NCBI GenBank assembly: GCA_025642065.1
Contig: JAODUP010000511.1
Span: forward strand, 186,001 to 250,000
Direction of reading: 5' to 3'
Length of the DNA stretch: 64,000 nucleotides
Source: Paralvinella palmiformis
Lineage: Eukaryota; Annelida; Polychaeta; Terebellida; Alvinellidae
Part shown: piece after piece, positions 38,150-48,987 of the stretch
Position numbering within the stretch: position 1 is the first letter of the stretch
How the letters are laid out: each line of letters opens with the position of its first letter
Position numbers and translations under genes: made by a program
The notes under the pieces: model-generated
Told to the model about the DNA's origin: nothing
Database searches by the model: none
What the model saw: the letters and a program-made list of their open reading frames with translations, nothing else

Positions 38150-39000
38150 GATTCATTAGAGGATAAGACCGAATTCATTATTTTCTCATCCAAGCAACAT
38201 GTGAAAAAAACTGAGATCTTTGCATTGAGACAGGATCCAGTTACACAAATTCTTCCATATCTATGAGAAATCAAAGGGTTATACTGGATAATATTCCAGG
38301 AACAGAAAAGCAGGCGAATTCTATATGTAAGTCCTGTTATTATCAAATACGAAGGACTTATTCATAAGTATGTAAATAATGAGACTTTAGTCCAAGCCCT
38401 TATAACTGTTCAAATAGACTATGGCAATCCATTGTTATATAATCTTTGACAAACTGCCTACAGCTAGTGCAGAACTGTGTTGCTGATTTGATGAAACACT
38501 GGTAAAGGGGACCAAAGTAATATCAATTTGGTTCCAGCTGCACTGGCTTCCTGTATGTTTCAGATAACTGTACAAGATTCTGTTTCACACATTCATAGTC
38601 ATACTGAGTGGAATAGTACCAACGTATCTAAGCGATCTGATCCCTAAAGCATATACCAGTGAGACTGCTGCGATCTGAGTCTGTTCACTTTTGATGGTAC
38701 CAAAAAGCCACATAAACATGTAGGGAGAGAAATCTTTCCAAGTATCAGCTCCCAGGCTGTGGAATAAGTTTCCTAATCATATAAAACTTTCAGTAAGTAA
38801 AAAAAAAAATGTATATTATAAATGATAATGTACTTAAAACCCACTTATTTAAATTAGCCTATTTATAATACATAAATCAGTTTATTTACATATAAAATCT
38901 GTTCTTGCTATATGAGCTTAGAACATGTTTTAATTATGTTTTAAATATAAAGCACCTTTAATAATAATTGATCTGGAAAATGATGTGTGTCCAGACAGAG
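38150..39000 (+). pseudogene. CR1-like LINE 3' fragment nested in the other LINE
   Basis: Broken frames reading FSSKQHVKKTEIF, then VQIDYGNPLLYNL, FQLHWLPVCF and APRLWNKFPNHIKL-like endings. The same family occurs at 62090-62850 (shared CACCCAAGCAACGTGTGAAG-type and ATCAGCTCCCAGG words). Confidence 0.65.
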
Positions 39001-39360
39001 TTGGATAAATATTATTTAAACTAACTAAGTTTTGTTATCTGGGAGGATATGTTGAGTGGAGGTGGAGGAGTGAATTCAGTATCACTATCAGTGATGAGAG
39101 TGGATTGTGCAAGGTGAAAGTTTAGCGAGCTGTCAGGGATCCTGACAAGGAAAGATGTCACTAAGTTAAATAACATGTGTGAGGAGTGCAATAGGGTATA
39201 GAAGTGAGACTTGGACCATGAATGCTAGCAGCTAAGATAATTTGAGCAGACAGAGATGAGAATAGAGTTGAGTGAGAGAATACAGATTGAAGTGGTGACT
39301 GAGGTTGTTAAGAGGAATCAGTTGAGGTCGCTGGACATGTTTTACGGAAAGATGATGTGA

Positions 39361-39362
<2 letters not shown>

Positions 39363-39411
<49 letters not shown>

Positions 39412-40874
39412 AACGAAATCAGTGTTTTGTGCAATAACATGGTTCTCACAGCCAAGGAAATATTATTTTCTAGGACATTTCCAGGACAAAATTACCATTT
39501 CCAAGACAAATCGTACAATATTTAAAAGTAATATATCAAGGTATGCGCGAAAAAGCATATTATATTTATTCAATGTATGATCATTTATTGACATTTAATG
39601 GTACAGCCTCCTCCTCACTCCTTCTAGCTGTCTGATTGACTCACTTTTATTTTAATTTTAACTGACATTGGATATCAAGACTATGTACTGGTAAGTTTTC
39701 TTTTACAGACATAATATTTATTCACTGGCTTTTTGGTTCTAAGTGGATTTTTTCAAAGTGAATTTTTTTTCAGGACATCAGGAAAATTAATTTGTTATTT
39801 TCCAGGTTTTCCAGGATGCATGAGAACCCTGAATAATTATAATACACAAAGATGAAACATGAAGTGTCTAAAGCATTTTGTTTAGCCTAGAGGCTGGCTC
39901 TGTAAGGACATGAGATGTGACCTGTTAAAACATCCCATAGACACACGTAACATTGGGATTTGAACCCAAACTGAACAAATGAAGCACAGCATACTATTAA
40001 TTGTGCTATTCACCAAGTTACTATTACAGGTACCCGATTCTAGGCTCAGAATGTAATCATAGCATATTAATTTGTGTCTTTAGTGTGAAGCCATAGAAAA
40101 GATTAGACAAAATTTATCGCCTCCTGAAGGTTTCAATCTTTTCCTAAAACTCACCTGTTCAACATTTATAAGTGGATTTTAGTTAGTTGACTTGTCTAGG
40201 TTCAGCATTGGTAACACCTAATGTGACCTATGACATGTGCCAGAAGGGTGTCTGTATATGGAAACTCCCACAAATACAGGTATGAGCTGGAGTCAAACCC
40301 ATGACATGGAGTTTTGCAGTACAATGCTTTAACCTGTGGTTTTAGAGAGGACCCTGTCAACATAGTAATTAGAGCACCCTCCTGCAAACATCCAGTTTAG
40401 AGTTTAAATCCCAGTTATACCTACATGTGTGTGTTGGAGGTTTTCCAAGGGAATCACCTTCAGTTAAATATTCCATGTTTTACTACCTTCAGAGCTAAAC
40501 GAAGCACTCACTCGAATATTGCTTTAGATACATGTTAAAGAGGATTTCACTTTACCTTACCTTTGACTCTACCTCATAGCAAGTCTACTTTACTAAATAT
40601 ACATTACTACTACTACTACTACTACTACAGAAAGGTTGCAATGATTTATTCCCAAATGTAAACAGTGGAACTACATATGTGATTTTAAGTTCCGACATTT
40701 AAAATAAAGGTATTTACTAATAGTCTCAACTCCTGTGAAACTAAATGAGAGCTTCTTAACTTTTCTTAATAATTTGAGTAAGACTTTAATTATGCTAACT
40801 ATAACGGAGATATAACGGTAAAATATACAATTAAATGTTCAGATATAATATATATATATAACATTATATATATA

Positions 40875-40935
<61 letters not shown>

Positions 40936-41880
40936 CTGATACTGTATCATTTATTGATTTTGTGATGCTCCCATAATCGCGTGGAGTTTTAAGGCAAATA
41001 TATTTATATAATAATAATGATTATCAGTGGTATTATATCTATATTATCGCTCATTAAAAATCTCTCTCAAACATAGCAGTCCTCTTTTGACACAAATAAA
41101 ATTTCCTTGCTATAAAATTGTTAATAAACATTTTATGTATATAGCATGGCAACAGTAAATTAAACAACATAACTACTACATATTTAAGTATCCAATGCCT
41201 TACGTAATATAAGCCGAAACACATGCAAGAGCAATCATTATATCCGTGAAAGAAAAAGGGAAAGATGCGCTGGTTTTGCTCAGGCTAAATAAATTAAACC
41301 CAATTACAAATTCTTAGACCTAGTCATTGCTTCAGTAAAAAAACATTCTTATAATTAGATCTCATACGAATCTTCTATAAGTTGCCGCAGTCAGATCTTA
41401 ATATGCGCTATATGTTATTATCATTTATGTGATATTAATATGTGTTTTTTAATACATATTTAGCTTCCTTACAGATATAAAAGCAGAACGGCAACTTTCC
41501 TTTACGTATATACAAATGAAAAATGTTTTTACAACGACGCTGTTCGCGTTATTTGAAATTTCTGTGCTAAATACCTGCTTTTGCTATTACATGTATTGCT
41601 TTCATCGGAAATAATAGAAGTCTACCGTCGTACATTTTGTTATATGTTCTAATACTTGTCCATTTTCTATTCAGATAATGATTGTTTTGGTGGTAATTCT
41701 GTAAGATTTAAAAACATCAGGAAAACTTGTTCTCGCACCGTTATTATATCTAACATAAAACGCACATAGTCCCCGCAAGTATAAAGATATGTATTAAATT
41801 TAAATTGAAGACGAGTATGTCCTTATAATATCAGATGACTTAGGATTATTGCCAGTGTTTACTTTGCTTGTAATATGCTA
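39363..41880. other. Repeats and microsatellites, no gene
   Basis: (TA)n at 39363-39400, AT and GA arrays at 40850-40935, (ACT)n at 40608-40628. SINE-B-like pieces lie at 39880-40020 (antisense, GGGATTTGAACCC) and 40340-40500 (sense, TAGTAATTAGAGCACCC ... GAGTTTAAATCCC). No coding signal. Confidence 0.5.
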
Positions 41881-41884
41881 GTTA

Positions 41885-42070
41885 GCAATTAAAATTTAGG
41901 GATGGGTTCAGTTCTTTAACCTGGACACTGGTCCCACCTGGGACATATGGGTGAGGGGTGACCGTCTGGGGAAACGTGTATCACAAACACAGATATGAAC
42001 TGGATTTTAATCCGCAACCTGCTTGTTTGTGGCGCCGTATTATAACCACTGTGCTATCGGCACGCCCATA
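41885..42070 (-). repeat. SINE-B copy, antisense, well preserved
   Basis: Sense reading starts GGCGTGCCGATAGCACAGTG (A-box-like), then GGATTAAAATCCAG in the B-box position, ending CATATGTCCCAGGTGGGACC and AGGTTAAAG. Confidence 0.65.
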
Positions 42071-42487
42071 GTCCACATTAAAACCTTTCATCTGTGGTGA
42101 TTGCAAGGACTCCTGAAACTTACTATCTTTTGTCGTTTTCGACCAAATCATATTAATTTCTCTAGTGATTTCATTGTTATTATTGGCTAACAACCCGGAT
42201 TTCTGACCAGTCCTCTCAGTGGCATGTTATTTTTCATCGAGGCTTTCAACATGGTTGGCCAATTGTTACCCGACACTCGCCATTTAATCTAAAAGGATCA
42301 TCCACGGAACCCAAGTTGGTGATCAATCCTTATGGTGATGTTCCAGAATGATAATTTTCTGGCACCAGCGATTACACGAAGTAATAATTGTTGAAGAGAG
42401 CAGACGTAACTATAGACAAGCCTGTTTCCTATCAGTTGTTGTGTTGACACTTTCGCCAAGGAAGATCGCTGGTGAGGTTGAATGTAC

Positions 42488-42668
42488 ATATTGCTGTTTT
42501 ATGGCCACTTTTGTGCCTACGGTAAGCTAAATGGGGCGAACGACCACCAAAGGTAATGAGGCGAAATGAAAGATGAAATACCTTTCTGAAATAGCCCAGC
42601 TGGAGTTTGAACCCAGGTGCTATATATCTGTGGCAAACCGCGCTACCAGTAAGGCCATGCACATCCCC
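42488..42668 (-). repeat. SINE-A copy 8
   Basis: Antisense: GTTTTATGGCCACTTTTGTG, GAGTTTGAACCCAGG, GCGCTACCAGTAAGGCCATG. Confidence 0.8.
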
Positions 42669-43084
42669 ACCTGGTGAGGTTAATGCTGTGACTTTGTTCA
42701 CAGCTCTTCTACGACTTCTACAAAGTTAACAGTGATGTTGTACTTTCTTATTTGCACACGAAGCCCTGTCAAGTGCCTTCTTGTGATCTATGAAGGCGTC
42801 GTATTCATTTTATTGATGTTGCGTGTATATTTATTATCGATATTACAGCGGTTGGCGACCTGTTCAGTAGTGTTTTGTCCTCGTCCCAAACTCAGCATTT
42901 CTTTCAGTAATATTTCCTTCCGCTTGTAGCTGAAATCTGTCTCAGTCTCTATTTTCTATCTGAGTCACATATTGACCACATGTCTCAAATATGAGCAGTG
43001 TCAAGGCTTAACAAATAAAAACTCATTCATACATAAATAAATCTATACACATGAACCTAAGCATACAAAAACATACACCATCAT

Positions 43085-43085
<1 letters not shown>

Positions 43086-43152
<67 letters not shown>
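43086..43152. repeat. (AC)n(AT)n(GT)n self-complementary microsatellite
   Basis: A CA run, an AT run and a GT run in succession form a near-perfect inverted repeat that could fold into a hairpin. Confidence 0.85.
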
Positions 43153-43153
<1 letters not shown>

Positions 43154-43437
43154 CGTGTGTAAATAAACCATAAACGGAGCTACTCATTAGCTTGTGGCGT
43201 TCAGCTAATCCACTTTTCGTAGGTGACAAGCGTGTCATCCCCACAGGGTAGCAGTTGTATCTATAGGCTACGTACAGAAAACGGAAGCACAGTCAATAAG
43301 TACCATTTGACCCGCAGCTCGCAGTAAGCAGTTCGTGCCTGTGGTTCAATGATAAGCTAATACATACACAAGAAAACTACCTTGACACCACAGTTTACAA
43401 TCAGCAGTAATTTCCTGTGGTTCAAAAGAAACCTATC

Positions 43438-44066
43438 CTTAACGGGATAGTCGACCTTAATTTCAATCACAAATATCATAAATAATGTCCAAATGTGTAA
43501 ACGATCACCCACATATTAAAAAATCCAGTTCAAACTGCTGAGTAATCAACTTTTAATGGCCTGCGGGCGTCGCCATTTTGAAGCTAAACAGTGACCGGAA
43601 GCTCTTGAATACTGACATCATTTCAATGTATCCGGTTGACCTGAAGTTTGTAGAGCCCGTACAATAGCATGTAAACAAGTGTGAGCAAAGAATTATTCCA
43701 GAACTCAACGGCATGATGTTGTTAAAATTTCGTCATGAATGCTATACAACCATATCAATTTGAGCCTGAAGGAACCTCACAAGAGGAAGATGATTCAAAA
43801 TGGCTCAGATATTAATACTCAAGAGAAACTATAATCTGCGTCAGTCTAGAGCGCCCATGTGACGTCAGAGCATTTCGGTTTCTTCTTCCCGCCTTTGAAT
43901 CTGGCTTCCGGTGCAGCCGTAATGGCGGCCCTCCAGTAATTTGGATTATTCCCCTATATCTATTATATCAGGTACATTTCGTGATTATTATTGTGGAATT
44001 TCTGGTTACTGTTCTAAGCATTACTTATTTCAAACATATTTTCTGAGGATGGACTGTTCCTTTAAG
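43438..44066. mobile_element. MITE flanked by TTAA, piggyBac-like
   Basis: TTAA at 43439-43442 and 44062-44065. Just inside, CGGGATAGTCGACC and, inverted, AGGAACAGTCCATCC are similar. The 620-bp interior has no transposase. TTAA target use is the piggyBac habit; assignment is inference. Confidence 0.5.
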
Positions 44067-44625
44067 AACATTTCAATAGTACAGATGCTGACCTCAGCTT
44101 CATTCTGGGTTCGAATAACTAAACAAATCTCACCTAGGTCTATATCAACCGCACGGACAGGGTCCTGACATGTCTGGCATCGCAAGCCGTAGTCTGACCA
44201 GGGTGAAAAGTTAGGCATTTTATGGGCTCTCGGCGCGTCAGCCAACAACAGTTTCAATTGAAAAAGCCAATTTGTTGTTGTTCTGTATACATATATAAAT
44301 AACCGAATGATTAGGCTAATAATAACCTAGCAATGCTGTACACTGGATTATTATTGGACTATAATTAATTTTGGCTCACTTTATAAACGTTCATCCATGC
44401 GTAATTTGGCGTCCCTTAGAATATGGCAGTTAGGGTCGGTCTAAATTAAAGCCCCCTGTCTGTGTGATCTATTTGACATATAATCGAGAACACCAGATTT
44501 CTGATGGTGGGAATGAGACGTCGGGATCATAGCAGCTATACATTCAACTATCTATGTGATTGTAACATATTACTTACAATATGGGAAAATTCTGCACGCA
44601 GCTTAATACCCAAGGAGATGTTTTC

Positions 44626-44738
44626 ACTGACTGACTGACTGACTGACTGACTGACTGACTGACTGACTGACTGACTGACTGACTGACTGACTGACTGACT
44701 ACTCACTCACTCACTCACTCACTCATCTCACTCACTCA
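44626..44738. repeat. (CTGA)n followed by (CACT)n array
   Basis: About 18 CTGA units then CACT units; the same pairing occurs in short form at 8930-8985. Confidence 0.9.
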
Positions 44739-44762
44739 CTATTGTGTTGTTGTGTGTGTGTG

Positions 44763-44764
<2 letters not shown>

Positions 44765-44838
<74 letters not shown>
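44765..44838. repeat. (TA)n array
   Basis: About 37 TA units, immediately 5' of a SINE-A copy. It creates artificial long open frames on both strands. Confidence 0.9.
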
Positions 44839-44841
<3 letters not shown>

Positions 44842-44849
44842 AGTGTGTG

Positions 44850-44988
44850 GTACCTCCATGGCCTAATTAGTAGCGCGGTTAGCCACAGATCTGAAGCACC
44901 TGCGTTCAAACCTCGACTGGGTGTTTCATCTTTCACTTCGCCTCATCACCCTGTGCACAAAAGTGATTGTAAAGCAGCAACATTTAGC
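44850..44988 (+). repeat. SINE-A copy 9, sense, partly deleted
   Basis: TACCTCCATGGCCTAATTAG, GCGTTCAAACCTCGACTGGG, GTTTCATCTTTCACTTCGCC, then a shortened body. Confidence 0.75.
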
Positions 44989-44989
44989 T

Positions 44990-45640
44990 TTTTATATAAA
45001 CATTGAAATGATTACAGTACAACGGAGAGGGGGGCGGAAGTTATAGAGATAGAAACTTCCACCAATAGCGTTGACCCTATATCCAAAAATACATGGTAGT
45101 TCTTAGGATTACAACCAATTCAGGAATCCCTCTTTCTATAACAATGATCTGGCACTGTATGAATAGAATATTTAATCAAATATATGTATGCCTCATTTTC
45201 TGTGCGCTTCATTGATATAGAATTCTGTTTTCCTTTTTTAAATACACTCTTAAAAGAAAATTTTCTCTAAGAACACGGAGTTGACATTATATAATTCCAC
45301 TACATGAGCAGTTTTAAAATGGTGTGCCCTTTCGGTAAGCAAGACTTTTTTTTCGTTAGTTTTATTATTGATTAGAAGCTGACTGGCTAGAGAGCTATAA
45401 CGTGGTTTGATGTTCGATATATCTTGTCGCGATGATCGTCTGAAAGACTATCAGTGCTATATGTGTGTTTACTGGGCGTCAGTGTCAATTACGAGCTGAG
45501 CGTTTCATTATTGGATAAACTATTGAGCATTTGCCATGTTATAGATCAATATGAAGATAAATGGGTTTCGATGGCAAGGCTGCCATTTTTGAAGAAGCCG
45601 TTATTGGACACCAAAGGAAACGAAATGCTTTCCACATTGC
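44990..45640. other. 5' region of peptide precursor A; no gene supported
   Basis: A 117-codon open frame at 45454-45807 starts with GTG, not ATG, and overlaps the candidate TATA box. No domain seen. Confidence 0.4.
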
Positions 45641-45646
45641 CGACCG

Positions 45647-45654
45647 TATATAAA
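45647..45654 (+). promoter_or_regulatory. Candidate TATA box of peptide precursor A
   Basis: TATATAAA in the context CCGTATATAAACATT, 250 bp upstream of the ATG. It would leave a 5' UTR of roughly 220 nt. Inference from the motif alone. Confidence 0.35.
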
Positions 45655-45903
45655 CATTGGCAACGTATACGTCGATTCAGGCTTAAATATAATGCGAGGA
45701 AATTGTCTAAGGGATGCTATTCTCACGCCATACAAGGTCAGGACAAGAAAGTCAATGACGTAGATGTAAAAGTCACGAATCGAAACGTGAAGAATATGAA
45801 TACTTAAGATGAGTTTAACCTTCAGCTATACCTAATCTCATAATTAATTGCAGGTGTCTGCCATAAGTGTTCTAGCTAAGTGGCACCGAACAAGAAAGTG
45901 TAA

Positions 45904-46021
45904 ATGGGTCGTGGACAGCTATGGATGCTGTTAGCACTACTTATAGCGTCGGGTGTACTGCATAGTGGCATTGAAAGCCTCAGCCTACATCAGAGCAAGC
46001 GAAATGACGTTGGCTATATTG
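45904..46021 (+). CDS. Peptide precursor A, exon 1 (signal peptide)
   Basis: Encodes 39 residues plus one base: the hydrophobic leader and SLSLHQSKR, the first dibasic site. Splicing to 46371 makes Glu40 from G+AA and keeps the frame open to the stop. Confidence 0.8.
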
Positions 46022-47107
46022 GTAAGTTAAAAGCAAAGATAATGTTTCTTGTTTAAACATAATAGTATTTATTGCCGTTTGCTGTACTATTTGCTCTACT
46101 ATTTAATTTCGCATTAATTTGTTTTATAATAGACTTTTATTTAATTGTGACCAATGAAGCGCGCAGGTTCATGCGTACGTGTACGCGCAAATTTATTTTC
46201 TGACTGGCAATTTGGATGTGCGTATATCTGTATTTGGCTCACTTAAACGAGGTTTTACGCTTGAATTTCGGAATTCCCCACAAAACTGCTTCCCGAGTGC
46301 CATTTGTGTAACCTTATCTTGATTGAAAATGGCTTCGCCTTAAATCCGCTCTCGATCTCTTCCATCGCAGAAAATGCCGACATAACCGACGTGTTTGACA
46401 CCATTCTGTGGCAAGAACTGTGTCGAGATTACGACGGCCCAGCTGCTTATTGTCGAGACCTCGTGCGCGAGTTAACGGAGACACTGCTCACTTCGAATGG
46501 GCGAGTCCGCGCAAAACGAGCGGACTTACTCAAACAGGTCCCGCCGCTCTGCCCGCAGAATATGGACAGGTTGGAATGTTTCGAACGTTACATGGCATTC
46601 ATCGTTCGGTTCCACCCGAAAATCGGCGGCGGTCTAAAACGGAACATCCTATTCCAGGAGCACGTCGGCCCGATATTCAAGCGGAATCTGGCTTGGACGG
46701 TGCCCGTTAGTGGAGGAGACGAGCGGGCGATGATTTGGAACCTATGCCCTTCCGGTTGGTCCAAGTTGGACTGCTTCACCGAATACCTGACGTTCCTTCT
46801 GGCCGTCGACGGAGACATAGCTCATCGGACGAAAAGGTCGGGCGGCGGAAGCTCGAATCTGAAGGCGAAGAGGGCGGCCGAGGGGACGAGCCTGTGTCCG
46901 GCCGGCGTCGATCCGGTCACGTGTTTCGAGGGCTACTTCGCCTATTACATAAATCGCGGCTCGGACATGAAAATGATCGGCAGGTCGAGCGACAACTTCG
47001 TTAGTGACGGCGAAAGGGGGAAAGGCGAGTCGACGATTGCGATCGGCGACGGTACGCATAGTAAAGGAAGAAATTCTATTCTCTGTAATCTGGACGGTTC
47101 CTGTTAG
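45904..47107 (+). CDS. Secreted multi-peptide (neuropeptide-like) precursor, 284 aa, 2 exons
   Basis: Exon 1 is 45904-46021 (donor ATTG/GTAAGT, phase 1) and exon 2 is 46371-47107 (acceptor TCGCAG). Exon 1 encodes a signal peptide (MGRGQLWMLLALLIASG, cleavage near residue 20-24) and a first Lys-Arg at 32-33. The rest holds four Cys pairs: 57/67, 100/109, 165/174 and 215/224. Spacing is x9 in the first and x8 in the others; the last three share C-P-x7-C-F-x2-Y. Lys-Arg sites at 88-89, 129-130, 143-144, 194-195 and 206-207 fall between the modules, as expected for prohormone convertase processing into about four one-disulfide peptides. A further short C-x5-C closes the protein. No amidation Gly precedes the Lys-Arg sites. 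The family is not recognised; the hormone role is inferred from architecture. A long open frame upstream of exon 2 is intronic. Confidence 0.82.
46371..47107 (+). CDS. Peptide precursor A, exon 2 (four Cys modules)
   Basis: Encodes residues 40-284 and TAG. It is more GC-rich than its surroundings. All four Cys-pair modules and all internal Lys-Arg sites lie in this exon. Confidence 0.85.
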
Positions 47108-47131
47108 GCCGACCAGTAACTAGCAGCGTTC

Positions 47132-47137
47132 AATAAA
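47132..47137 (+). terminator. Poly(A) signal of peptide precursor A
   Basis: AATAAA 25 nt past the stop codon, giving a very short 3' UTR, as is common in peptide-hormone genes. Confidence 0.6.
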
Positions 47138-47311
47138 ACTATGACAATGGTTACAATTGTCCTTTCTTCGTTTTATCACGAGCCAAATCGGTTCGTTTTA
47201 AAGGAATCGGAAAGTTGATCTAAAGTGCTATTTTCTGACATACCGAGACTGCATTCACGCATAATAAAAAGAAAAACCCGTAATTATCGCAAAATACTTC
47301 TTTAAAATATA

Positions 47312-47317
47312 TTTATT
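47312..47317 (-). terminator. Poly(A) signal of peptide precursor B
   Basis: Minus-strand AATAAA 134 nt past the stop; about 175 bp from the oppositely oriented signal of precursor A. Confidence 0.5.
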
Positions 47318-47450
47318 AGCTTTAGCCAATAACATTCCTTCATTCCACTTGTCACCAACACAAATCCGGCTTCTTGTAAGAGTTCGTAGAAAATAACAGT
47401 CGATTAGCCTGAATTATTGTTATTGTGCCTTATTGTATTTTGGGTGGCTT

Positions 47451-47605
47451 TTACTCATCGGCGTAATCGGGATTCTTTAGAAGCCTCAACCATACACTCA
47501 TTAAGCCATCATTACACTCATATATAGGACGACCTTTACACAACGAAGAGACACTGGCCTGCCGTCTGGAAACTCCACGCTTTGTCTTAGGATCAGTCAT
47601 CTTTT
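47451..47605 (-). CDS. Peptide precursor B, exon 2 (predicted mature peptide)
   Basis: Encodes residues 66-115 (residue 65 is split): KTKR and SRR cleavage sites, then QASVSSLCKGRPIYEC and an amphipathic tail. Too short to appear as a long ORF; found by splice-phase matching. Confidence 0.78.
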
Positions 47606-48784
47606 CTGAAATGAATACAATTTTCGATCATTAATCAGCACGATAATGACAAAGCTTGGTGTGAGTATATATATTACTGATATATTAATAATGTGAGTAC
47701 TAATTTCGACTCAACCTCCTCCTTTTTTCACCTATTTGTCGATAATTTCTTTAACTTTTCGAATGAGCTTCTGGCTAGTTGGATGATGATGATGATTGAT
47801 GTTTTACGGCCGAGCGAACTCGAAAGGTAATGAAGCGAAGTGAAAGATGAAACACCCTATAGATATTCGAATTCAGTTGGTAGTGATCTGTGGTCTAACG
47901 CTCTACCAACTAGACTACGGAGGCGCCATGGCTAGTTGGATGAAATACCTAAGTGTCTAAATTATGTCCATAAATTATGTCATATACACTTGTGTATAAG
48001 ACGAGGCTTTAATCCTTGAAATAATGCATGTTTTGCGCATTCGGTTTATATACGAGTCAACCAATAAAAGGCTTCAGGTCTCGTGAGCGATAATAGGTAA
48101 AATTTGATTTAATGTTTCAGTTAGATCCACTCGTGTTTCTACTAAAACAGTTCAATTTAATTCGCAATTATCAGCCACAGTTTTCTATTTTAATTTTTTT
48201 CAGTTGATGTTTTAAAAAGTTAAAAAAGTGAGTACCAGCAATAATTAACAATTTCAGATTGATTAGTTGTCTTCGTGGTAGTTTATGTATAAATATCGCT
48301 GATGCATTAGGCTGTGAAATCAGCTCGGCATAGACATATCTCTACCACTATTTCGACGTTATTGATAATTTCAACATAGGCCTACCAGGTCAAAAAGAAA
48401 ACGCCATTTTTATGAAAATAACATCTTTTAAGAGTTTTAAATTCCGCCTCGTCTTATATTCGAGTTAGGCAGTTTCCGGCGATATTGGCCAATATACTGA
48501 CCCCCCCCCCGTCTTATATACGAGATCGACTAATACACAGGTATATACGGTACATTATTGACACCTATCTCTCTACCGTTCGCATTCATACCTGACATAT
48601 AATTATGGAGCACTTCCCGTTCTACTGGCGATAAGCTGTGAATGGCACGTGATCTCATCTCTGGAATTTTATCTGCCAGCTGACGATAGGTAGCATCAAA
48701 GGAAGCGGCTTCCAGTTGTCTTGTGATAACCAACACAATCACTAGATAGGCTACCAATGTGCGTAAAGTAACTGAAGAAGCCAT
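47451..48784 (-). CDS. Secreted peptide precursor B, 115 aa, 2 exons, convergent with A
   Basis: Exon 1 is 48784-48592 (donor TCAG/GTATGA, phase 1); exon 2 is 47605-47451 (acceptor TTTCAG). The spliced frame is open to TAA. Residues 1-27 are a signal peptide (LVAYLVIVLVITRQLEA). A linker without Cys runs to Lys-Arg at 73-74 and Arg-Arg at 78-79. Cleavage after Arg79 would release a 36-residue peptide beginning with Gln80, which could cyclise to pyroglutamate, with one Cys pair (87/95, x7) and an acidic end (NPDYADE). The stretch SLC-x7-C-x-D-G-x-M resembles SLC-x8-C-x-E-G-x-F of precursor A, suggesting paralogy (inference). The intron contains a SINE. Not recognised as a named family. Confidence 0.8.
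47785..47930 (-). repeat. SINE-A copy 10 in the intron of peptide precursor B
   Basis: GATGATGATGATTGATGTTT end, shortened body, decayed B-box, then ACTAGACTACGGAGGCGCC. Same strand as the host gene. Confidence 0.75.
48592..48784 (-). CDS. Peptide precursor B, exon 1 (signal peptide and propeptide)
   Basis: Encodes residues 1-64. The open frame read through the donor for 20 more codons is intronic. A (CA)n array of about 50 units lies roughly 95 bp upstream of the ATG. Confidence 0.8.
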
Positions 48785-48879
48785 GTCTACATGATAGAGA
48801 AGAGAAATTCGTTAACATTAAGGAAAGAAAAAGGCAAAGCAGCATCCCCATCCTACCTACTCACACGCACATACACAAA

Positions 48880-48987
<108 letters not shown>

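Larger units (their letters stand above)
34150..39360 (+). pseudogene. Decayed LINE with three nested insertions
   Basis: Four pieces of one ORF2 in order. Endonuclease start at 34250-34480 (DSWNVGGMTGRSGEVLEVL, VNVCYVQETLRKG). Pre-RT part at 35880-36560 (TWRLKDESVQRKFQDI, AADEVCGWTKGQSRHQQT). RT at 36590-36985 (IQFGFIPRKGATDGIFKVWK, LFYAFVDLEMAFNRVPREV), resuming at 38116 (EEFKVKMRIH). C-terminus at 39015-39355 (KFCYLGGYVEWRWRSEF, EVAGHVLRKDD). Many stops and frameshifts. The YADD-bearing segment is missing, apparently replaced by the third insertion. Confidence 0.85.

Noticed and set aside
42732..42929. Hydrophobic 65-codon frame as another secreted peptide
   Set aside because: Hydrophobic throughout with no leader/cleavage pattern, no splice donor and no dibasic sites.
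44739..45006. Ile-Tyr repeat proteins on both strands
   Set aside because: Produced by the (TA)n array; the same applies to 49418-49658 and 33787-34116.
45454..45807. 117-codon plus frame upstream of peptide precursor A
   Set aside because: Begins with GTG, no domain, overlaps a TATA-like element; no splice link to a gene was found.
46304..46370. ATG-like upstream extension of precursor A exon 2
   Set aside because: It has no signal peptide and ends in a strong acceptor (TCTTCCATCGCAG) that joins in phase with the signal-peptide exon.
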